64,000 nt of DNA from Parus major (lineage: Eukaryota > Chordata > Aves > Passeriformes > Paridae), in assembly GCF_001522545.3 (NCBI RefSeq), contig NC_031768.1, forward strand, positions 113,850,802 to 113,914,801. Direction: 5' to 3'. Numbering within the stretch: the first letter of the stretch is position 1; each line of letters begins with the position of its first letter. Shown piece after piece: positions 32,860-43,425 of this stretch. The translations under genes and the position numbers were made by a program. The notes under the pieces were generated by a model. It did no database searches. It was given only the letters and a program-made list of their open reading frames with translations, and was not told the DNA's origin.

Positions 32860-35800
32860 GGGGTCTGATCACAGCGTGGCTCAAAGTTTCTTTACGTTTT
32901 TGGGGTGTTCAGGGTCATTGTCCCAGCTCTACATGTGACACCAGTCAAGCTGACGTTCTCTATCATTTTTGGTGCACTGAACAATTTCCCAGTGATCTCT
33001 AATTGTCCAGGTCTGTCACAATCATGAATAGCAGCTCCACCTTTTGCCCTGCTCAGGCAGCAGATCCTTGACCCACGTCAATCATTCTAAAGCCTCAAAT
33101 GGTCCCTTTATAGGAGAGTGAAAAGGTACATCCTATGCAGGAGAGGATGCAGAATTCCCTTTTCCTGCTTTTCCAGCATAAAAGCTGGGAATTGTTTTCT
33201 TCCCACTTGTAACTTGCAGGAACAAGATTGCCTCTGCTATAACTCCACCTGTAGCATCCCCATTTGTCACAGACACTAGTTCTATTTCAAAGACTCCCAT
33301 CAGAAAATTGATTACTGTTACAAGAAGCAAATTCCCAAGGTGGATTTTACTCCAGTGATGGCTGGAAGGAGCGAGTGGTGCCTGCAGGTGAGCAGCCAGA
33401 GGGGAGGGATGGATCCACAGGGGGACCTTTGTGTGTGGCCTTTCAGCACTGACACATGGGACCGGACTGCTGTGTGGGATGAGTTTATCCCGGGACTTGA
33501 GGCTCTCTGGGATCATGTTTCATGGAATAAAGCTTGTGCTGCGTTCCCAGCTGTGATTAAAAGGTTTTGTGGGATGGGCTGAGCTCCATGTTCCGGGAAG
33601 AAGTGAAATGAGCGTCCCTGTGTCCACCCCCGTGGGTCACAGAGAGAAACTGTTCCTGTGGCTACGGCTGGGGGTGAGTGGGAAAAACTGAACATTCCTG
33701 ATGGAAACAATGGAAAAACAAGTCTTGTTTGGTTTTGGACTTGACATTTTCCCTCTGACCCCACCCGGTCTGTGTGTTGCCTCAGGTGACAGGAATAGGA
33801 GACAGAGGAAGAATGGGGACAAAGACAGTTCGTTACTCCAAAAGGGACGAGTTTATTTATATTTATTTCCTGACCCACCTGGAATTATTTGGGTCTCAAG
33901 AGGCACCTGGGAGCCTCCTTTTGTGTCCTGGGTGGGGCCATGGCTATAAATGGGGTAAAGTTGGGGACGGGAAGAGGAGCAGTGATTGGGATCAATGATA
34001 CCTTGGGGATTTGCATCTGGACACAGCCATCAGTTTCCTCATGGGAGTGCTGGAAACAGAACTGAGAGTCTGTGAGAAATGAGAATACTGCAGCTGGAGT
34101 GCTGAGAATGGAGAGTCTGCAGTGAATGTTGTCTGGTGAGCCTCCTTATGTCCCATACCTAATGATGTGCTAGCACCAAGTCAGCTCATTCCAACTTAAA
34201 CTGCCTTGAAGTATGCTTAAATGACAAATTGGACTACGAAATGCACACAGGAAGGGAATGCTTTAGGGATTTGCAGCTTTCTGAACTGCACAAATAATTC
34301 CTGCTCCCACAGCAACCTCCTGCTCCCACAGCAACCTGCTGCGCCATGGTTGTGGGAATGTCAGAAAAGCGGCATCTTCTGTGTCACCTTAACAGTGATT
34401 TTTTCTTGGAGCTCTCAGGATCAGGAGGAAATGGTGTTCATGTCCCACTGGGAACATGGCCAGAGGTTCTGCTGTGGCTCTTGGAACAAGGGACCTGATA
34501 CTTGATGTGGAATGTGTTACTGAGGAAGTTACAAATTCCTGGGCTTTTATGCGGGCAGTTTTGTGGAGGATATTGTTACAAGGTAAATGGTCCTTTATGT
34601 GTGGAAGTTTTACTTCCGTGTCAAAAAGCCTTGGGAATTCTCAGGAATGTAGTGTGGGACATTTGACCTCTGCAATGGGTCCTGTTTACTATAAAATACC
34701 CATGTTTTAGTGGTTTGTAGTTTTTCTGACCTTGGAGGAGTGTGAGGCTGACTAGTCAGATTGGTGTCTGAGAAGGGGAGGGTGTTCTGGGTTCCAGCAG
34801 TACTCCCAGGGCTGCTGCTTTGGGGACTAAACCAGACCCAGCAATATTCCTGCTGTGCAAATGTGGGAGGGAGTGGGACAACAGGTGGCAGAGCTGGGTT
34901 TTGCTCCTTAAATCCCAGAACACCTGGCTTTAAGTTCCATCAGCCAGAGGAGGGAATGAACCCTGGTGCCAGCCATCCTGGGGGCACTGGACAGGTCTTT
35001 CCACCCCGCCTGTTATCATTTGCATGATGTGATTCTCCCTTGAGCAGAGAAGGCAGAAAATGAAGCAGGAGGGGAAGCTCATTTTGTTTTTACAAACTCC
35101 AGGCTTGCAGCAGCTACAGAGCAGTTTAGTTTCAAATAATCCTGCCCAAAGATGGTCAGCTTGAACCTCTCTTGGGAGCTTTTGGATCCCTCTGTGTCAC
35201 TCCTCCTCTAATCCTTTACCTGCAAGGTGTGGGCTTAGAAACACCAGCCTACTGGATAGGTTTTTACATGTATGAATTTATTTTCTTACGAAAACCATCA
35301 GATAATGAAAATCTATGGAAAATGGGTGGTTGGTACCCTAGCTGCTAGTAGGTCTTGGGCTTTTCTTCTTTTCTTTAACCTGTTCTTAAGAGAACCCCTA
35401 AATTGTAAAATTAAAAGTGGGGGGTAGGGAAAGTTGCTTTTTTTTTTTTTTTTAAGTATTGCTGTGGATTTTGGTATGTCAAGTGACCTACCTAGATAGA
35501 CTTGGAATAACTGGACTTCAGGACTCTGATTTTAATTCTTTTAATGCATGTGGGTGCAGGAAATGCCAAATCCCAAAGCAATTCTACGTCTGTAACATTA
35601 AGTGCACCATCTTTAAAACCAAGTCCTCAGTGTGGGCTTTTGACATGGATGCAAATGATCTAAAGGCCTTTCTTGTGCCCCGAAAGCCAAAAGAAACCTG
35701 CAAAAAGCAGCCCTTCCTTGCATATCTGGGACTTCCATTTGCTGTTGGATTCTTCCCTCCAATCTTCTCTCAGGTTTTTGTGCCAAAAGGGATCTGACCC

Positions 35801-37100
35801 CAGAGCCACACAGTGTGTCTGTTGCTTTGATAAATGTAAATGAAATATGCCAGGTCTGTCAGGAAAGCAAAAACATCCTGGGGTTTGTTTGGCCAAAGAT
35901 GGAACATGACCATGTCCGTACTAGTAGTGGGTGTGCATGCAGACCAAGTTTTGGGTCATGTAGTGGCTCAGAAGTCAGGGCAAGGCTGGAGGAAGGAGGG
36001 AAGCTGCCACAGCTGCAGGTGAGGGCAATACTGGCTGTTTCAAACCTTTTGGTCCAGAACTGGGAGAACTGGAAGAACAGCTTTCCTTCTTTTTTCTCTC
36101 TATCACTGGTTTGAATATTAAGCTGATGCTGAAATAAGCTCTCTCTTTTGTGGGTTGTTGTTTGGTTGGGTTTTTTTTTTTCCTGGCTTTTTAATGTATT
36201 TCTAAGTGGTACAATGAGGAGCAAGGGTTGTATGATTTCTGACCTGTCACAAAAATGGGTATATGTGTATGCATGTGCTTCCTGGCAAAAAAATGTGACA
36301 TGGAAATCCTAAGTGAGGATTTCCAGCCTCGGCTACATGTGACACAGGCTTCTGAAAATGGAGATTACTTTGGCGGAATTGCAGCTGTGAAGCAAAGCAG
36401 AATTAAAATACATGTAAGCAGAAAGAACAAGTGAAATTCTTGGTCCTGTCTGCACCTCTTGCCTCTGCCTGCTGTGAACACTTTCTGTTGCAGCTCAATA
36501 TAGTCCAGTGTTTGTTGGGTTTGATTTTTGTGTGTAATAAAAACACAGTTACCCTAACAACTCCCCTGCTTTCCTGGACACATCCCTGGAGTAGAACCAG
36601 ACTCCCCCATACCCTGGAGGAATTTTTTCCTCCTCTGGAGAGGGGTTGAAGCCAAAGCTCACAAGCAAAGGAAAACAACCAAACCATGGGCATTATGTCC
36701 TTGATGCATCCAACCCCATGTGTTTTCCAAGTTCCCAGCACTGAAGAATCTAAACAAGAAAATGCCTGTTCTTCAGCTTCTCCAGCTCTCCCCTCACAAC
36801 TACCCTGTTTCCCCAGCTCTTATCCTTGTAGTCATTTTAAAGGTGTGACGATAGAACAAGTTTGGAGGCTGTTTCTGGAATTCCTTTTGCAGCTGGATCT
36901 CGCTCCAAGCGCAGCGGGCCAGGTGAGGGTTGTGAGCTCTCCAGACTTGTGCTCACCTTGGTACAGACTGGGGCTGGAACAGGTTTTCCAGGGAAGCAAG
37001 AAGAGCCACTTTTCCTGGGATGGATTAGATTAAAAGATTTCTCTTTTGAAGAGGGAAGTGGGTTGCTCTTTGTTTGCTGAAATATCCCAGCATCCTCCCA
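32860..37100. other. Intergenic, no gene recognised
   Basis: About 4.2 kb after UCP3. In mammals UCP2 and then DNAJB13 follow on this side; I see no mitochondrial-carrier signature and no J-domain sequence. Open frames at 33133-33516 (-), 34221-34505 (+), 35459-35797 (+) and 35859-36224 (-) have no recognisable domain. A ggaataaagcttgtgctgcg stretch near 33523 resembles an LTR polyadenylation region but is isolated. Confidence 0.5.
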
Positions 37101-37102
37101 GG

Positions 37103-38325
37103 GACTTGTTATAAGTGTGTGAAAAACGAGATTCACTTAATAAATTATAAAAAGTTTAATATAAACAAGAAGACAATTAGGAGACAAAGGAAATAAAGCA
37201 AAGGGTTAAAATGGTCGGGTGCCCTGGAGCGTTGCCAGGAACACACCTGGTATCTTGGGAACACTCTTTTTATCCCCTCCTGCTGTGAGGGTTTAATGCA
37301 TATTCAAACTTTTTCAAGAAGTATTTAGCATGTCCCCTCCCTGGTTCCACCTATTTAGAACATGCTCTGCATAGTTTTTATTTTTTGCTGATTATCATTA
37401 TTTTTGCTGACCATCATTATTTGGAGTTTGGTAGTTTGGTTTCCTTTCTTCTGCTAATGGGCAGTGTTGATAACAGTCTGGGCCCCTCGTCCTGCCCTGG
37501 TGACAGCTGGGCTCCACATCCGTCCTTCCGCTGCTGCCACCGGCCTGGTCCTGGCTGCTGATAACAGCTTGGGCTCCACTGTCTTTGCCCTCTGGGGTTT
37601 CCTTGCTTTGTACTAGGAGATTCCTTTAAGCTTAAAACTTGTTAGCAAGAAAAAAAAGTACATAAGAGCCAAAAAGTATTTAACATATAATATTCATCCT
37701 AATACTTGCGAAAGCCAATATCACAATACAGATTTATAACAAGTGCACATTATGTTACTAGCTTTTTGCAAATATTATAATGAATGTTATGTATAAGGTT
37801 AGAAAACATTGTTGTACTAATATATTTTTTTATTATTTTTGTTATTGATGAAATTTAGAAATAGTGGTATAATACACATACATGTTAGGCAATAACATGA
37901 TTTTAAAGCACAAACGACTTTTTGTTTATATAACCCAGAGACTGAAAAGATAGTCAGAGAACCGCCCCTGCATTCTTAAAATTATCTTGTCCTCCAAGAT
38001 CTCCAAGAGAAGGATTTATTGCATCCTTATCAGAGGGTGGAAAACCCTGTGGCACCAAGAAGATTGGTCTATTGGGAAGGGGGCAAGGTAAAAACTAAGG
38101 AGCATCAAAAACTTAAGAAGAATGTATGAATATGTATGAGAATTTATGGATATGTAGTAGGATTCTGTTTTTAAGGGACAATCCTTTGTTAGTAAGGTGT
38201 GCTCTCATGGCTGACTGCAGAGACACCCGGCCATATCTGTATACTTTATTTTTATCTCTTAATTGTATTTTTATTAAACTTTAAAATTCTATACAAAAAT
38301 ATATGAACCTCGTTTTTCACAGACT
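37103..38325 (+). mobile_element. LTR copy B (solo LTR interrupted by LTR copy A)
   Basis: The LTR spans 37107-38321 and starts TGTTATAAGTG...; after removal of the nested copy it continues with gctttttgcaaatattataa and ends cctcgtttttcaca. It is flanked by 4-bp target-site duplications GACT (37103-37106 and 38322-38325). No internal retroviral region is attached. It is the oldest of the three family copies here, judging by divergence and by hosting another copy. The 4-bp duplication suggests a class I (gamma/epsilon-like) element. Confidence 0.85.
37114..37745 (-). mobile_element. LTR copy A (solo LTR nested in copy B)
   Basis: The LTR spans 37118-37741 (624 bp) on the minus strand. It reads TGTTATAAATC... 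to ...CGTTTTTCACA and is flanked by AGTG duplications (37114-37117 and 37742-37745). It aligns along its length, in reverse complement, with copy C at 38537-39020, for example ggctttcgcaagtatta and ttaaccctttgcttta. It inserted 11 bases inside the 5' end of copy B in opposite orientation. Confidence 0.9.
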
Positions 38326-39035
38326 GAAGTATGCTCTTCTGGGATTTAGCTCTCCACTTTGAAATCTGACTGTTGGGGAGCTGCTGGTCCTGCTTCTTTC
38401 AGGTTTCATAAAAACATGAGTTGCACGGATTGTCCTGTGGGAGGAGGTAGAAGACCAGGGTAATTGCTGCCTTGGGTGAAAGGGACCATTCTGGAACATG
38501 AAATTATAGGTTGCACAGTAACTTACTTTAAGGTATTGTTATAAATCCATATTGTGATACTGGCTTTCGCAAGTATTAAGATGAATGCTGTATGTTATAT
38601 GCTTTTGCTATGGTTTTTTCTCCTGCTAGCAAGTTTTTGGCATAGATCAGGAAGAATTGTGGACATTAGGGCAATGTCCTGTCTGTGCAAAGCAAGATAA
38701 CCTCCAGGAAACAAATGATGGGGTCCAGGCTGCTATCAACACTGACCGCTTGCAGAAGAAGGAACCCCAGTCCAAATAAAAAATGTGATAAAGAAAAATA
38801 AAATCTTTAAGACACATGCTCTAAAAAAAGGTGGATTCAGGACGTAGCCATGCAAAATACTTCTTGGAAAAGTATGAATATGCATTAAAAACCCACAGCA
38901 GAATGGGGTAAAAGGAGTGTTCCAAAGATATCAGGTGTGTTTCTGGCAGTGCACCAGAGCACCCGGCCATTTTAACCCTTTGCTTTATTATCTTTGTTAA
39001 GAATAAGATGTTACAATTACTGTTTGTAAAACTCC

Positions 39036-39085
39036 TTACTTACCTTGTACCCCTGTCCCAGGTTTACTTACCTTGTACCCCTGTC
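39036..39085 (+). repeat. 28-bp tandem repeat at the gap edge
   Basis: The motif ttacttaccttgtacccctg starts at 39036 and again at 39064. It lies inside LTR copy C just before the N run, so repeat collapse is a likely cause of the gap. Confidence 0.8.
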
Positions 39086-39140
39086 GCAAATTGCTGTACC
39101 CCATATTTCTTGTTCCTTGTTCAGCCAGGCCCTGCCCCCT

Positions 39141-39578
39141 NNNNNNNNNNNNNNNNNNNNNNNNNNNNNNNNNNNNNNNNNNNNNNNNNNNNNNNNNNNN
39201 NNNNNNNNNNNNNNNNNNNNNNNNNNNNNNNNNNNNNNNNNNNNNNNNNNNNNNNNNNNNNNNNNNNNNNNNNNNNNNNNNNNNNNNNNNNNNNNNNNNN
39301 NNNNNNNNNNNNNNNNNNNNNNNNNNNNNNNNNNNNNNNNNNNNNNNNNNNNNNNNNNNNNNNNNNNNNNNNNNNNNNNNNNNNNNNNNNNNNNNNNNNN
39401 NNNNNNNNNNNNNNNNNNNNNNNNNNNNNNNNNNNNNNNNNNNNNNNNNNNNNNNNNNNNNNNNNNNNNNNNNNNNNNNNNNNNNNNNNNNNNNNNNNNN
39501 NNNNNNNNNNNNNNNNNNNNNNNNNNNNNNNNNNNNNNNNNNNNNNNNNNNNNNNNNNNNNNNNNNNNNNNNNNNNNN
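39141..39578. other. Assembly gap (438 N)
   Basis: A run of N of non-round length, suggesting a sized gap. It lies inside LTR copy C. Matching GTAT duplications on both sides support the join. Confidence 0.99.
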
Positions 39579-39859
39579 AAAAGGAGCTGGTCTCCTGGCC
39601 CGTTTATCACATCTTTGTCTCCTAATTGTCTTTTTGATTATATTAAACCTTTTATAATTTATTAAGCGAGTGAACATCGTTTTTCAGTATGCACAGGCAG
39701 AGACACTGGTCCTAATTTCGCAATTGCTGGTAGTGCAGAAGAGCGCCTTGGAGGAGGTCCCTCTGCTGAGTGCTGAGCCCACAGCCCGTGTCCGCACGGC
39801 TGGAAAAGCCGTGCAAAATCGGGGTGTTTGTCAGGCAGCCCAGTAGACGCACCGCTCGG

Positions 39860-40380
39860 GGTCCTTGCATTTTCCCGCCTTTTTTTTTTTTTTTCCCCCG
39901 CCATCTTTAGAAGGCCAAGCAAAACCACGGCCGAGCAGCCATCTTGTGTGCGGCCTCACGTGGCTTTTGCCCTTTCTCGCCGCCGTCTTTGTCGTGGCTG
40001 AAGCCACTTCCGGCCGAGCGGCCATCTTTGTTGTGGCACCGCTAAGGCCCCCGCTGCTCACAATGCGTCTGTCGAAGTCGGCTGCCTGAACGGAAAACCG
40101 GCGGACGCCGACCGACTCCGCGCTCTCCTCATGATTTTCCGCCGCCTTTCCCGGCGGGAGGACGAGGGCGGCGGGGCTCAGCGGCTCCGTAGCTGGGCGG
40201 TGGCCGCGCCTGCGGCGGCAGGCATTGGAGCCCACGCCTCTGCCGGGGTCCTGCCGGCATCTTCAGTGTGGCAATAAGCCTGACCCGGTTCCTGCGGTGG
40301 GGGCTCGGCTCGGCCCGGCCCGGCCCTGGGGGGCGCCCCTGCACGTGCAGAGAAGCGAGGCAAAAAACAACGTGTGCAAC
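39860..40380. promoter_or_regulatory. CpG-rich island with repeated YY1-type and ETS sites
   Basis: A GC/CpG-rich block between AT-rich sequences. GCCATCTT cores (YY1 on the minus strand) occur at 39900, 39938 and 40021, with a variant GCCGTCTTT at 39982 and an ETS/GABP-type CACTTCCGG at 40005-40013. An 18-base block, cggccgagcagccatctt at 39929 and its one-mismatch copy at 40011, shows an internal duplication of period about 82. These features are typical of a housekeeping promoter or an LTR/5' leader. I could not attach a coding exon on either strand, so the identity is open. Confidence 0.5.
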
Positions 40381-40432
40381 CCCCATCCAAAAAATCCTCT
40401 ACAAGGAACGCTCCAAAAAACCCCCGACCGAA

Positions 40433-41340
40433 ATTTAACAAGCCCTGCCTCTAACCAAATAAATAACAAAAAGCCACTTTAAAAAAATATTTTTAATATC
40501 TATTTTTATAATATTTCTATTCTATATTTATACACATTTATAACGTATAATATATACTAAAATATATTAACATCTATACATATATTTTTCATATTGAATA
40601 TTAACCTACTTGTATATATTTATATTACTTTTATTTATTTCTTTTATATATATGTGTGTATATATATAATCTCCCTATATTTATATCTTTATTACAGATT
40701 CGTATATTTTCATTTCTATATTATTCATTTAAAAGTTCTGTCTCTAACCAAATAAAAAACAAAAAGCCCCCTCACCTTAAATGGTTAATGAAATATTTTT
40801 TAATTTCTATTTTTATCAAATTTATATTCCCATTTATATACTATGTTGAAATAGGTGTAACACACAACATATATGAAAATATATTTCTATTAACAACTAT
40901 GCATAATTATTCATATATTAAATATAAATATATTTGTACCTATTTATAACATGTATATTTATTGCTTTGTGTGTATATATATATGTATCTTTACATATTT
41001 AATATATATGTATATTGTAAATTTTATTTAAACTGTAAATTTAATTTACAAAAAAAATTTAAATATATAAATAAATAAAAATATAAAAATAAATATAAAT
41101 TTAAAATAATAAATTTAACGCATTTAAATTTACAATTTATTGTAAATTTTATCTAAAAGCCCTGCCTCTACCCAAATACAAAACAAGCCTTTATTTTAAA
41201 CTATATTTAAATATTTTTTTAAAACTTAGATTTATAGTTTTTACTTATATCTTCCATTTTATATATATTCTTGTATTCTGTGTAATATAGATTAAAGCAT
41301 ATTACAAGAACATATATAATATTATTTATCTTTTAGAAGT
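40433..41340. repeat. AT-rich repeat units with a conserved header
   Basis: A header close to ctgcctctaaccaaataaa, then aacaaaaagcc, occurs at about 40444, 40735 and 41160. Each is followed by almost pure A/T sequence that is itself similar between units (atatttttaatatctatttt, atattttttaatttctattt). Unit lengths differ (about 290 and 425). I cannot tell whether this is a satellite or a decayed retroelement internal region. Confidence 0.6.
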
Positions 41341-41371
41341 ATATCTATATAAAAGGAAAAAAATACCTAGT

Positions 41372-42950
41372 TTGGGGATATTTTTTGTTTTAGTTTGTTA
41401 AAAATTAATTCAAATTAAGGGAGAGTTTTGTTTTGTTGTTATTGCAGATTAATATAGTTTGGAGAAGGATGTGAGGGAGTGAGTGCTGGTTTTGTGTGGG
41501 GTTTTCTGTTTGTTTTGGAAATTAGTTTTAAAGGTGGAGAATTTAATATTTAGATTAACTAACATAGATGATTTGTGATAGAAGTATTAAAAAGTTACTT
41601 TAGAATATTTTTTTATTTTTATATGGTTAGTTTATTATTAAAAATTATATCTTAATTTTATATACATATATAAAGATAAGGGTAGTGATATTTAGTAAAT
41701 AGTGATGTTTATATATGTTTTAAATTTAATTATTAGATTTTTTTGAGTTATATATTATTTTTTGTATTACTTATGTGTAATTTGGTTTTTGAGTAAAGAT
41801 AATTTTATGAATGGGGTTGTTTTTATTTGAAGTAGAATTCATTTTAATTGGTTTTTTAATACATTTTTTATATTTGTTACAGGGATTTTGGTTTTGTTTA
41901 TGGTATGTCAGGGTTGACATTGGGTAGGGTTTGGTTGGTGGAGTTTTGGGTTTTAATTAATTAGGTGGATTTTGTTAGATGGTCTTAATTTTTGAAAGAT
42001 TCTTTATTTTATGTTTTTAAGGTGTTTTTTAATAGTTTATTGTATTTTTTAATTTGTACTTGGTGCATGGTAGGGGATATGGTTATTTATTGAATATTAT
42101 GTTTTTTAGTTTAGTTGGTCATAAGGCTGTTATTTATTTAGCAAGTTTTTATTACTGTATGTAGTCTTTATTTCGGTGTCTTTGGGGTAATGTAGTCAAT
42201 TTGTTCAGTTTATTTATATTTCTATTTGGATTTTTGTGTTTCTTATAAGGGTTTAATTGTAGTATATGTCATAGTTATGGATAACATGAGAAACATTGTT
42301 TATGGTTAAATTTATTTTTTGGTTTTGTGTTTATTTATAACTGGTATTTTTATTTTAATCATTTGAGGTATTCTGAGTTTATTGGGTTAAGAATAATTTG
42401 GTTTTGTGTGGTTAATTGATGTTTATTTTTCATTTATTTATTTATTATTTTTGCAGTTGGATGTATCTGTTTATTGTTTTGGTGGTTTCTATTAGTTTTA
42501 TTTTTGGGATATAAACATTTATATGATGGATTTCTATAGGTAGTTTGTTTTGGTAGTGATTTTTTTATTGTTTAGCATTTAATTTTTTTTATTGTTAATC
42601 AGGTTTCTTTTAGTTATTTTTATAGAGTATTGATTATTGTTTATTAATTAGAAGGTAGAGATTTGGTTACTAAAAAAAAAGCAATGTTTAAGGTTCATTG
42701 AATAGTTTTGAGTTTAGTTAGTTGGTTTATTTTCTTTTAGTAATTTTGTTGTGTTGGGTTTTATATAGGGTTTATTTTTGATTATGATGTGATAATTATT
42801 AGTAAAAAGAGTCTAAGTGTGGTTTTTTTTGCTCTTCTTGAACTTAAGTAACACAGTTACTGAGTCCTTTATACCAACACACAGCAAGTACCAATAGAAT
42901 GTGATCGGTAGAGGGTTTTTTTACTGTTTTGAACCCCACACTGGGCACCA
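41372..42950 (-). mobile_element. Hypermutated endogenous retrovirus remnant (sense on - strand)
   Basis: From about 41372 to 42865 the + strand is nearly free of C (for example 41881-41940 has 24 G and 2 C) and I found no CC dinucleotide. G stays common, so the effect is strand-specific: C to T on +, equal to G to A in the sense of an element reading leftward. A primer-binding-site-like motif on the - strand lies at 42931-42950, at the element's 5' side. Segment 41390-41640 aligns with 43650-43900, where most of the changed positions are still C. No open frame survives. This matches deaminase editing of retroviral minus-strand cDNA. The family assignment is inferred. Confidence 0.6.
42931..42950 (-). 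other. tRNA-Lys-like primer binding site
   Basis: The minus strand reads TGGTGCCCAGTGTGGGGTTC. The tRNA-Lys(1,2) site is TGGCGCCCAACGTGGGGC; 14 of 18 positions match, and the two lost CpGs read TG. The minus-strand sequence just 5' of it ends in a possible LTR terminus (acaaatacattact). Confidence 0.5.
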
Positions 42951-43325
42951 AGTAATGTATTTGTTTTGGTTTAGGGTAAATTTGGGAGAAAATTTTTAGA
43001 TGGGGTCTTTTTAGAAAGTAAACATTAAGCAGGTTCTTTCTTAACTGGTTTGGGAAATTATTTTTTTGAGAAAAGTGGAATAAAAACATTTATTTAACAT
43101 GCAAAGTAGTCACAAGGATAAAAAAAGATAATATTAAACAATAAAACTTTTTGCTGTTCAAAGATATTGTTATAAATGCAAAGGCAAATATGGATTTATA
43201 AATGAAAAGAAAGATTTATTAATGAACAACGGAAAACAACAACGATAAAATGCCACAATAAAAATAGTCAGCGCAGCGCTGGGTGGACAGGGTCTACACC
43301 AGAGGTATAGGTTTCCCAAATCCAC
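42951..43325 (-). mobile_element. Possible 5' LTR of the minus-strand retrovirus (truncated by gap)
   Basis: It lies immediately 5' of the primer-binding-site-like motif on the minus strand. On that strand it is T/A-rich with several AATAAA-type signals and shows the same relative loss of C on the + strand near 42955-43020. The far end is lost in the 100-N gap, so LTR termini cannot be confirmed. Confidence 0.35.
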
Positions 43326-43425
43326 NNNNNNNNNNNNNNNNNNNNNNNNNNNNNNNNNNNNNNNNNNNNNNNNNNNNNNNNNNNNNNNNNNNNNNNNNNN
43401 NNNNNNNNNNNNNNNNNNNNNNNNN
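43326..43425. other. Assembly gap (exactly 100 N)
   Basis: A 100-N run, the conventional placeholder for unknown distance. It separates the C2CD3/UCP3 side from the SYNJ1 side. Confidence 0.99.

Larger units (their letters stand above)
38533..39690 (+). mobile_element. LTR copy C (solo LTR spanning an assembly gap)
   Basis: The LTR starts TGTTATAAATCC at 38537 and ends cgtttttca at 39686. The 4-bp duplication GTAT occurs at 38533-38536 and 39687-39690. The 438-N gap falls inside it. Left of the gap is a 22-nt motif repeated with period 28 that copy A lacks. The right piece, from ctttgtctcctaattgtc onward, matches the 3' end of copy A. Confidence 0.85.

Noticed and set aside
32860..37100. UCP2 or its pseudogene downstream of UCP3
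   Set aside because: I looked for carrier signatures (PxDxxKxR) in the open frames on both strands and found none.
39008..39677. Open frames of about 200 codons around the first gap
   Set aside because: Most of their length is N translated as X; there is no coding evidence.
39831..40235. 134-codon minus-strand open frame in the CpG island
   Set aside because: Its repeated residues (TTKMAARPEVAS, TTKTAARKGK) reflect duplicated YY1-type DNA motifs. No protein family is recognised, so I treat the region as regulatory.
40441..41190. Possible CRISPR-like array from the repeated headers
   Set aside because: Unequal unit lengths, similar 'spacers' and eukaryotic context; these are degenerate AT-rich repeats.
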